Positions 38,117 to 45,161 of a DNA stretch of 64,000 nucleotides are shown here, piece after piece. The translations under genes were made by a program, and so were the position numbers. Source of the stretch: an uncultured Coriobacteriaceae bacterium (GTDB taxonomy: Bacteria > Actinomycetota > Coriobacteriia > Coriobacteriales > Atopobiaceae); assembly GCA_902793465.1 (NCBI GenBank), contig CADBDT010000015.1, positions 17,948-81,947 on the forward strand, read 5' to 3'. The notes beneath the pieces are model-generated. The model was not told where the DNA came from. It searched no databases and worked only from the letters and a program-made list of their open reading frames with translations. How positions within the stretch are numbered: position 1 is the first letter of the stretch; the number at the start of each line of letters is the position of its first letter.

Positions 38117-40084
38117 ATGGCGCCAGAGCGCGGGACATACTTAAAAAAGATAGGTGCGCACGTGCCGCTGCTTCTTGTGGTGTTGCTTGTGCTGCTGGTT
38201 GTTCTGCTGGCAGGAGCACCGGAAGCCGTTGAAGCCAGTCCGTCCGACGCCAGTCCCAGTACGTCAAACGTGGCCAGCACGAGTCAGACCAGCGCCAGCT
38301 CGGCAAGCGAGGACCCCAGCGTTCCCAGCGCCACGAGCGTCGCCGGCGCCGACTCTGCTGCGAACAACGCGAACAGCGCCAGCACGGACAGCTCGAGCTC
38401 GGAAAATGCGAGCTCGGAAAATGCCAACGCAGCCGATTCCAGTGCGGACGATACCAACGCCGCCAGTGCCAGTTCGACCGACGCCGGCGCGGACGAAGCC
38501 AAAGCGGCCGACGCCAGTGCGGACAACGCGAACGTTGCCAGTGCCAGCTCAGGCGCGGCCAGCGCAACCAGCGCCAGCTCGGCAAGTGCCAACACGTCCA
38601 GCACCGCCAATCCAGCCGTCGCAAGCGCGGTGCCTGCCCCAAGAAAGGAAACTCCCGAATACCAGACCGTGGAAGACCTGGCGGGCAAGCGAATTGGCAT
38701 TATGCGTGGCTCTGTGTACGGCACGATTGTGTCAGAGCGGGTGCGGGACGTGGATTCGCACGGCCTCTATGTTTTTAACACCGTTGCGGAGGGAGTTCAG
38801 GCGCTTAAGGCAAGAAGAATAGACGCGTTTATTGAGGGAAAGTCCGTTTGCGAGCTTGCAGTGTCCATGAACAGCGGCATAGGCTTACTGCCTCAAACCA
38901 TAGCGCCAGACGAAATTGGCATGTGCCTTGCAAAGGGCAGTCCGCTCACACAAAAGTTTGACGAGCTTATTACGCGGTATAAAAACGACGGGACTCTTTC
39001 CAAGCTGCGCGAAAAGTGGATGGGCTCCGACCTGGGCAAAAGGTCTTTGCCCAAACAGGACTGGCCTGCGCCCAACGGCGATTTGCACGCCGTCTGCTCG
39101 GAATACGATCCAATGTCGTATGTGGGTAGCAGCGGAGAAATAATGGGTTATGAGGTAGAAATTCTGTACAACATAGCCCGCGAGCTTGGATATACCGTCT
39201 ACATAGACGATGCGCCCTTTTCCACCCTCATAAAGACGGTGGAGGATGGCGGCGCAGACGTGGCGCTGGGCAACATAACCATAACCGAAGAACGCGGTCG
39301 CAAGGTAGACATGACTGTGCCCGACTACGACGGGGGTGTGGTTGCCATTGTGCGCTCCGCGCCCGAGGCTTCGGTAGATGGCTTTCTTGCAGGTCTAAGC
39401 GACTCTTTTAACAAGAGCTTTATTCAGGACGACCGCTGGAAGGTTCTGCTCAATGGCCTGGGCGTTACGGTGCTTATTTCTGTGTGCTCGGGTGTGCTCG
39501 GTCTGTTACTGGGATGCTTTGTTGTGCTGCAGCTACGCAACGGCGCGCGGTGGGCCAAGCTGTTTATGCGAGTCTATTTGCGGCTGTTCAACGGCATTCC
39601 CGTTGTGGTGGTACTCCTGGTGCTCTACTACGTTGCGCTTGGCTCCTTTGAGGTGCATGCCGAAATCCTTGCTGTTTTGGGCTTTTCGCTTTCGTACGGT
39701 GCAAGAACGGGCGCCGTAATGTGGGCGGCGGTGGAGGGTGTTCCCAAGGAGCAGGTGGAGACTGCCATCGCCATGGGATATACCGAGAACGAGGTGTTTG
39801 CAAGGGTGGTGCTCCCCTCGGCCATGCAGACCTTCCTTCCACAGGTGGCCGGGCTGTTTGTAAACTTGGTAAAGGAGACATCGGTGGTGGGCTACATAGC
39901 CGTGCAGGACCTTACGCGCGCTAGCGACTTTATACGTACGCGCACCATGGACGCGTTCTTTCCGCTTGTCTTTACAGCCGTTTTCTATCTTGTAATGTGC
40001 CATATCTTGCTGTGGGTGCTGGATAAGATAATTTCACGCGTTCTTGTAGACACCCGCCCGCGCAGAATTAAGGGGGTTGTGTAG
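38117..40084 (+). CDS. Amino-acid ABC transporter: permuted substrate-binding domain fused to permease
   Basis: 655 residues. An N-terminal membrane helix is followed by about 140 residues of Ala/Ser/Asn/Asp low complexity, probably a tether. The binding-protein part has its lobes in unusual order: the lobe-2 segment first (V-E-D-L-A-G-K-R-I-G-I-M-R-G-S through L-S-K-L-R-E-K-W-M-G), then the lobe-1 segment (Y-D-P-M-S-Y-V, G-Y-E-V-E-I-L-Y, V-A-L-G-N-I-T-I-T-E-E-R). The permease from about 435 has five helices and the HisM-type EAA loop (V-E-T-A-I-A-M-G-Y). Polar amino-acid import is expected. The ATPase gene follows with a 1-base overlap. Confidence 0.85.
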   Translation: MAPERGTYLKKIGAHVPLLLVVLLVLLVVLLAGAPEAVEASPSDASPSTSNVASTSQTSASSASEDPSVPSATSVAGADSAANNANSASTDSSSSENASSENANAADSSADDTNAASASSTDAGADEAKAADASADNANVASASSGAASATSASSASANTSSTANPAVASAVPAPRKETPEYQTVEDLAGKRIGIMRGSVYGTIVSERVRDVDSHGLYVFNTVAEGVQALKARRIDAFIEGKSVCELAVSMNSGIGLLPQTIAPDEIGMCLAKGSPLTQKFDELITRYKNDGTLSKLREKWMGSDLGKRSLPKQDWPAPNGDLHAVCSEYDPMSYVGSSGEIMGYEVEILYNIARELGYTVYIDDAPFSTLIKTVEDGGADVALGNITITEERGRKVDMTVPDYDGGVVAIVRSAPEASVDGFLAGLSDSFNKSFIQDDRWKVLLNGLGVTVLISVCSGVLGLLLGCFVVLQLRNGARWAKLFMRVYLRLFNGIPVVVVLLVLYYVALGSFEVHAEILAVLGFSLSYGARTGAVMWAAVEGVPKEQVETAIAMGYTENEVFARVVLPSAMQTFLPQVAGLFVNLVKETSVVGYIAVQDLTRASDFIRTRTMDAFFPLVFTAVFYLVMCHILLWVLDKIISRVLVDTRPRRIKGVV

Positions 40085-41190
40085 TGAGCCTCATAGAAAT
40101 AAAGCACCTTCGTAAAGAGTACTCGGACGTTACTCCGCTCAAAGACGTAAATGCGAGTATAGAAAAAGGCGAGGTCATTAGCATAATAGGACCTTCTGGT
40201 ACGGGAAAGTCCACCCTGTTGCGGTGCATCAATAGGCTGGAGGTGCCCTCGTCCGGACAAATAATCGTAGACGGCGTGGACATGTGCGCCCCCAACACAA
40301 ACCTGGCTGCCATGCGCCGGAAGATGGGAATGGTGTTCCAGAGCTATAACCTGTTTGACCATTTGCTTGTTGCAGAAAACATTATGATGGCGCCCATGGA
40401 CCTGTTGCGAATGCCCAAGCAAGAGGCGTGGGAGCGTGCCCTAAAGCTGCTGGACATGGTGGGGCTCAAGGATAAGGCGCTCAGCCGCCCGCGCGAGCTG
40501 AGCGGTGGCCAGCGCCAACGCGTGGCAATAGCTCGAAGCATGGCCCTGGATCCAGAGATTCTGCTGCTCGACGAGCCAACGTCGGCGCTGGATTCCACAA
40601 ACGTGAGCGAGGTCTTGCTCGTAATGAGCGACCTGGCAGAAAAGGGCCATACCATGCTGGTTGTTACGCACGAGATGCGATTTGCGCGCGACGCTTCCAG
40701 CCGCATTTTTTACATGGATCGCGGCGAGATTTGGGAATCCGGCACGCCCGAGCAGATTCTAGAAAACCCCAGAAGGCCCGAGACCCACGACTATATATTC
40801 CGCGTGCGCGGGTGGCACTTCGACATTACGTCCACGTCGTTTGACTCCGTCCGAATGACGGCTCTGCTGGAGCATTACTGCGCACGCCAGTTTATGGGCA
40901 AGCGTGCGGCCAATACCTGCGAGCTGCTTGTAGAGGAGCTCGTGCTCAACCAGCTCGTTCCCGCGGCAATTGAGCGTGGTATAGACAACCCCGACTTGCA
41001 TCTGGACCTCTTTGCGGGCGAAGGAGGCGTAAACATGACGCTGCTTTTGGATTATCGTGGCCTCGTTGCGGGCGGCGACCCGCTTGCCGACTCGGGAGAC
41101 GCATTCTCCAGTGCCGTGGTTATGGGCTTAGTGGAGCGTGTGGAGACGCTTGAGCCAGGTTTGGTCCGCTACCACATAAAAAAGCGCTAG
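40084..41190 (+). CDS. Amino-acid ABC transporter ATPase with C-terminal histidine-kinase-like ATPase extension
   Basis: 368 residues. The first 245 are a standard GlnQ-type ATPase: Walker A G-P-S-G-T-G-K-S, Q-loop V-F-Q-S-Y-N-L-F, signature L-S-G-G-Q-R-Q-R-V, Walker B I-L-L-L-D-E-P-T, H-loop V-V-T-H-E-M. Usual members end there. The extra 120 residues resemble a HATPase_c_2 (anti-sigma-like) fold: T-C-E-L-L-V-E-E-L-V-L-N as N-box, a later D-Y-R-G, then S-S-A-V-V-M-G-L-V-E-R-V-E. The nucleotide-binding glycines are poorly kept, so it may be a regulatory relic. GTG start overlaps the upstream stop (TAGTG). Confidence 0.85.
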   Translation: MSLIEIKHLRKEYSDVTPLKDVNASIEKGEVISIIGPSGTGKSTLLRCINRLEVPSSGQIIVDGVDMCAPNTNLAAMRRKMGMVFQSYNLFDHLLVAENIMMAPMDLLRMPKQEAWERALKLLDMVGLKDKALSRPRELSGGQRQRVAIARSMALDPEILLLDEPTSALDSTNVSEVLLVMSDLAEKGHTMLVVTHEMRFARDASSRIFYMDRGEIWESGTPEQILENPRRPETHDYIFRVRGWHFDITSTSFDSVRMTALLEHYCARQFMGKRAANTCELLVEELVLNQLVPAAIERGIDNPDLHLDLFAGEGGVNMTLLLDYRGLVAGGDPLADSGDAFSSAVVMGLVERVETLEPGLVRYHIKKR

Positions 41191-41242
41191 GGAACTCGGG
41201 AGAGCTGTCCAAATGCACGTGGTGGTGATTCGTGGCGCCAGG

Positions 41243-41460
41243 GGATACTCCCACCGCCATTTAGTTAAGGGTCCGGGGGAGCTGTGCACATTGGGGATAC
41301 TCCCCATCGGGTACATCGCGAGCAGGGCTTTCGTTGGAGCTAGCTTAATGGCGTTGGGATACTCCCCATCGGGTACATCGCGGCAGTCTCTTTCATAATG
41401 AGATGGGTTCCTCGCGATGTACCCGTAGGGGAATATCCCCATGGAGCACGTAGCTCTCTA
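41243..41460. repeat. Composite of two or more GGGATACTCCC/GTACATCGCG repeats
   Basis: One incomplete copy (GGGGATACTCCCACCGCCAT, then GTGCACATTGGGGATACTCC, CATCGGGTACATCGCGAGCAG) is followed by a complete copy whose arms run from about 41350 (GGGATACTCCCCATCGGGTA) to CCCGTAGGGGAATATCCCC near 41440. The first copy shares its flank (TTAGTTAAGGGTCYGGGGG) with the split copy at 28500. It lies between the converging ABC and methyltransferase genes. Confidence 0.75.
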
Positions 41461-41490
41461 CGCTCCCGACAAGTTTGCCAAACCGCACCA

Positions 41491-42216
41491 CTATGTTCTC
41501 CGCAGCACGAGGTAGCGATTGAGGTCGTTCGTTTTTCCGTCGGCAGAAAACCGTGCTATCTCCCGCGCGCACTCTGCAACCGAGACGGCGAGTTCGTTTA
41601 TCTCGTCTTCGAAAAAGCTATGACAGTATCGTTGCACGTCCGCTTCGTTTTGCCAGCCCAGCATATAGTCGCCAGGGTCTTTGAGCTGTTTGGCCTTTGC
41701 CATTATGCGCGGGCTCTTTGCAAACTGCCAAAACGAAACAGCGACTACGCCGCCTGGGCGCGCTTTGTTAAGAAGCGTCTCCAGTATGAGCTGGCGATGT
41801 TCGGGCATGGCAAGGTGATGCATAAATCCAAAGCACACACAGAGGTCGCAGTCAGGCGCCTCGATTGCGCTCGTAAGGTCCTCCTCGCGCAGCGGCGTGT
41901 CCACGATGTCCAGCGCCTGCAACCTTACGCACGGCTCCGTTTTGGAAGGCACCAGCTCGGGGCAATTGTCTGCGCACCAAGCCTCAAAGCGCATGCCGCA
42001 AGAGGCGAGGAAGCGCTCAAAGCGCAGGTTCCCGCAGGCAAGATCCAGTATGCGAAGCCTGTGGGTATCGCTTAAGGCCCCGGCTTCGCGGGCCACGTTG
42101 AGCACACTCTCCCATCCAGGCCAGGGTGCCTGGCGCGTTGCGCTAAAGGAGTCGTGCACGCGGCTGTAAAACTGCGTGTTAAGCTCGTTGAGGTGTCTTG
42201 CTGTCTTTGCATCCAT
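41491..42216 (-). CDS. Trm9-like class I SAM-dependent methyltransferase
   Basis: 241 residues. The N-terminal F-S-A-T-R-x-x-P-W-P block resembles the signature that begins Trm9/ALKBH8-type tRNA methyltransferases. SAM motif I is L-D-L-A-C-G-N; motif IV-like C-F-G-F-M-H-H-L is followed by L-L-N-K-A-R-P-G-G-V-V-A-V-S-F-W-Q-F. In yeast, Trm9 with Trm112 methylates carboxymethyluridine made by Elongator. This gene diverges from an Elp3 gene 44 bases away, which strongly suggests the same role here. No Trm112 candidate is visible. A generic small-molecule methyltransferase is the alternative. The ribosome site (TGGATAC) is weak. Confidence 0.7.
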   Translation of the reverse strand: MDAKTARHLNELNTQFYSRVHDSFSATRQAPWPGWESVLNVAREAGALSDTHRLRILDLACGNLRFERFLASCGMRFEAWCADNCPELVPSKTEPCVRLQALDIVDTPLREEDLTSAIEAPDCDLCVCFGFMHHLAMPEHRQLILETLLNKARPGGVVAVSFWQFAKSPRIMAKAKQLKDPGDYMLGWQNEADVQRYCHSFFEDEINELAVSVAECAREIARFSADGKTNDLNRYLVLRRT

Positions 42217-42260
42217 GTATCCAGTATAGAGCGGCGTTTGCGCGCGTATAATAAAATGCC

Positions 42261-44087
42261 ATGGAAGATGCGATTCTGGAAATAGTGGCGGCGCTGAGGG
42301 CGGGCAACCGCAAGGTCGATGCCGCATGGCTAGACAAGTTGGTTCGGCGACACAACCGGGCTTCTCACGACGCCATGCGGCGCGTGGCAAAGCGCAGGTT
42401 GCTGCCGTTCTACCTCGGTGTAAAGGCAAACGACCCCGCTCGATGGGAGTCGTGGAACATCGACGAGCAAACGGAGAGGGAGCTGGTGCTGCTCCTGCGC
42501 ATGAAGCCGCGCCGCACCGCATCTGGCGTGGCCACTATAACGGTAATTACCAAGCCGTGGCCTTGCTCGAGCAACTGTCTGTATTGTCCCAACGACGTGC
42601 GTATGCCCAAGAGCTACTTGGCAGACGAGCCGGCGTGTCAGCGTGCCGAGCGCAACTACTTTGACCCCTATTTGCAGGTTAGGTCCAGACTGGTGGCGCT
42701 AAGCCAAATGGGACACGTGGTGGACAAGGTCGAGCTCATTGTGCTGGGCGGCACGTGGAACGACTATCCCGAGGCGTATCAGATATGGTACGTGCGCGAG
42801 CTCTTTAGGGCGGTAAACGAGTTTGAGCCTGGTGCAGCGGCAGAGCCGGGGATTGCTGCCACACGAGCTGACGCGCCAGAAGAGCGCGACCGTGCATACC
42901 GTGCGTGCGGCCTAACGTACGACCCCGCCGAGCTCGAGCAACGCACAAAGGCGCTCCAGCAGGACGTAAACCAAGGCAAGCGCACGTACAACGAGGCAAT
43001 TCGCGCACTTAACGCGCAGCCGTGCTGGCAGGCGGCATCGGAGTGGCAGCACGCCACCCTGGACGAGTTGCTACGCGAGCACACCGAAAACGAAGGCGCC
43101 AGGCATCGCGTTGTGGGTCTAACCATCGAAACGCGACCCGACCTCATTACTCCGCAGAGTGCGCGTTTTATGCGCCGGCTTGGGTGCACCAAAGTCCAAA
43201 TGGGCATTCAGAGCCTGGACGAGCGCACACTGGCAGCCAACCATCGTAACGTGTCGATTGAGCAAATTGAGGGAGCGTTTGTTGCGCTACGCCTTGCGGG
43301 GTTTAAGATCCAGATTCACTTTATGGCAAATCTGCTGGGCTCTACGCCAGAGGCCGACAAGGCCGACTATCTGCAGCTTGTTACCGACGAGCGCTTTTTG
43401 CCCGACGAGGTAAAGCTGTATCCGTGCTGCTTGGTACAGAGCTCTGGGCTGGGTGCGTACTTTGCGTCGGGGGAGTGGCGGCCCTACGACGAAGAGGAGC
43501 TTATGGATCTGCTGGTGGCAGACACTCTGGCAACGCCGTCGTACACGCGTATCTCGCGCATGATTCGCGACATATCGGCCACAGACATTGTGGCGGGCAA
43601 CAAGAAGACCAACCTCCGGCAAATGGTGGAGGCTCGCATATCTCAGTTGGGCGAGCCAGTTCGCGAGATTCGCCAGCGTGAGGTGGCCACGAACAACGTG
43701 GACGTAAGCGACTTGCGTCTGGACTGCGTGAGCTATACCACTACGGTAAGCGACGAGCGCTTTTTGCAGTGGATAACTTCGGACAACCGCATCGCTGGGT
43801 TCCTGCGCCTTTCTCTGCCACACATGGGGGAGGCAGACCGCGAGCCGCGCGTTGCCATGATTCGCGAGGTCCACGTGTACGGGCGCGTTGCGGCTATACA
43901 CGAGGGACGCGACGGGGCCGCGCAGCACGCGGGCCTTGGCCGGCAGCTGGTGGAGGAGGCGTGTGCCCGTGCCCGCGCTGCGGGATACGGCGCCATAGAC
44001 GTTATTAGTTCGGTGGGCACGCGTAACTACTATCGTGCCTTGGGGTTTGTCGACGCGGGGCTGTATCAGCGGCGTTACTTGGCGTAG
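42261..44087 (+). CDS. elp3: Elp3-family tRNA uridine-34 acetyltransferase (radical SAM + GNAT)
   Basis: 608 residues. The radical-SAM cluster is C-x3-C-x2-C (Cys102, 106, 109), followed by the Elp3 block F-D-P-Y-L-Q-V-R-S-R-L and V-D-K-V-E-L-I-V-L-G-G-T. Later come G-L-T-I-E-T-R-P-D-L and V-Q-M-G-I-Q-S-L-D. The C-terminal acetyltransferase domain has I-R-E-V-H-V-Y-G, the acetyl-CoA loop Q-H-A-G-L-G-R and N-Y-Y-R-A-L-G-F. The enzyme makes 5-carboxymethyluridine at the tRNA wobble position from acetyl-CoA. Elp3 without the other Elongator subunits occurs in some bacteria and archaea. No other Elp genes are present. Divergent from the Trm9-like gene. Confidence 0.92.
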   Translation: MEDAILEIVAALRAGNRKVDAAWLDKLVRRHNRASHDAMRRVAKRRLLPFYLGVKANDPARWESWNIDEQTERELVLLLRMKPRRTASGVATITVITKPWPCSSNCLYCPNDVRMPKSYLADEPACQRAERNYFDPYLQVRSRLVALSQMGHVVDKVELIVLGGTWNDYPEAYQIWYVRELFRAVNEFEPGAAAEPGIAATRADAPEERDRAYRACGLTYDPAELEQRTKALQQDVNQGKRTYNEAIRALNAQPCWQAASEWQHATLDELLREHTENEGARHRVVGLTIETRPDLITPQSARFMRRLGCTKVQMGIQSLDERTLAANHRNVSIEQIEGAFVALRLAGFKIQIHFMANLLGSTPEADKADYLQLVTDERFLPDEVKLYPCCLVQSSGLGAYFASGEWRPYDEEELMDLLVADTLATPSYTRISRMIRDISATDIVAGNKKTNLRQMVEARISQLGEPVREIRQREVATNNVDVSDLRLDCVSYTTTVSDERFLQWITSDNRIAGFLRLSLPHMGEADREPRVAMIREVHVYGRVAAIHEGRDGAAQHAGLGRQLVEEACARARAAGYGAIDVISSVGTRNYYRALGFVDAGLYQRRYLA

Positions 44088-44124
44088 GATTTGCGGTGGG
44101 CATGTATTTGCTTTGGGGGTGCGT

Positions 44125-44541
44125 ATGAACAAGCTAAGGGTCTTGGGACTCATAGTTAAGAGGTCTGGCGTAGGCAAGGGACTCCTCATTTTTTTGGCCG
44201 TATATATGGTCTGTGCTGCAATCGTGCAGATATCCGAGCCAAATATAAACAACTACGGAGACGCGCTCTGGTTTTTGTGGGCCGTGTCGCTTACTGTGGG
44301 ACTTGGCGACTACACCGCGGTAACGCCCCTTGGTCGCTCTGCGGTGGTGTTGTGCTCTCTGTTTGCTGTCGTAATCGTGGGTATAGTAACCGCAGTGGTG
44401 GTGGATTACTTTAACGAGGTGCGACAACACCAGCTGGACGAGTCCGTTGTCGTGTTCTTGGACAAGCTCGAGCGGCTACCGAGCCTGAGCAAGGAAGAGC
44501 TGGAAACAATAGCGAAGAAGGTAAAAAAGCTGCGACGGTAA
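44125..44541 (+). CDS. Two-TM potassium-channel-like protein
   Basis: 138 residues. A first membrane helix (about 18-38), a re-entrant pore with filter S-L-T-V-G-L-G-D-Y, and a second helix (about 70-95, V-V-L-C-S-L-F-A-V-V-I-V-G-I-V-T) match the Ion_trans_2 pore unit. The filter has Leu in the usual Tyr/Phe place (T-V-G-Y-G-D). The short C-terminus is a charged helix, without an RCK domain. ATG at 44125 has GGGGGTGCGT before it; the longer frame starts inside elp3. Likely a small cation channel, possibly regulated by the coiled tail. Confidence 0.8.
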   Translation: MNKLRVLGLIVKRSGVGKGLLIFLAVYMVCAAIVQISEPNINNYGDALWFLWAVSLTVGLGDYTAVTPLGRSAVVLCSLFAVVIVGIVTAVVVDYFNEVRQHQLDESVVVFLDKLERLPSLSKEELETIAKKVKKLRR

Positions 44542-44571
44542 TCGATGTGCCCGTAGCGGTTACTTCCCATG

Positions 44572-44795
44572 TGTGCCCGCCCCCAAAGAAGCGTCAAACC
44601 CTTCCAGCGGCCCAGAAAACGCCGTGCTCAAACAGTCCTCGCGGAGACCGCACACGCGGTCGCCCCGCTCCGCGCGCGAGTTGAGTGCCCCTAACCTTGT
44701 TGGTTGCCCCTCGCTGCCTGCAGAACTGCGTGCGGCTGCTTTTTTGGGTCGCCTCACGGATTTGACGCTTCCTTTGGGGGCAGGCACACGAGGGG
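44572..44795. repeat. Large nested repeat, GCCATGGACAAGCGCCGTG family (variant)
   Basis: The outer arms GTGCCCGCCCCCAAAGAAGC and GCTTCCTTTGGGGGCAGGCAC pair. Inside are ACGCCGTGCTCAAACAGTCC, then CACACGCGGTCGCCCCGCTC and GTGCCCCTAACCTTGTTGGT, all shared with 23738 and 63826. The centre differs from other copies (GCCCAGAAAA replaces CCATGGACAAG). Confidence 0.7.
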
Positions 44796-44848
44796 GAGTA
44801 CCCACACAAACGGGGAGCCAGGTGCCCTCCCAGCTTTTTACCGAAAAA

Positions 44849-45003
44849 GTGTATATTCTTTGCGTCGGCAGTTCCTGCCAACTGGTGTTTTGTAAAACGT
44901 TGCCCAAAGAATACACACCTCGTATTTTATGGCCTGTATATTCTTTGCATCAAACTTTGCAAAATGCCAGTTGGTGGTGGAGGGCAGACAAAAGAATATA
45001 CAC
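44849..45003. repeat. Pair of inverted 70-bp MITE-like units
   Basis: Unit 1 (44849-44918) and unit 2 (44935-45003) are imperfect inverted copies. Each has ends GTGTATATTCTTTG and CAAAGAATAYACAC and an internal CCAACTGG next to an AAAATG/TTTTGT block. There are no genes inside. The stretch 45004-45161 shows nothing except the ribosome site of the next gene. Confidence 0.65.
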
Positions 45004-45161
45004 TTTTAACGCGCCTGTGGCGCCAACGCGGTGTCTCAACCCTCACCTTAACTGGATGATAGCGGGACTACTGCCCGTCTGTTACCTTCTCACCGCCGTT
45101 TCAGCCGTTTGCGAACGCATGGTGGAAGTGCCCTTGGAGTAACGCTAGCATAGGAAGGCCT

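Noticed and set aside
38230..38640. Ala/Ser/Asn hexamer-rich DNA as a non-coding repeat array
   Set aside because: The frame stays open and joins a signal helix to the binding domain, so it is a coded low-complexity linker.
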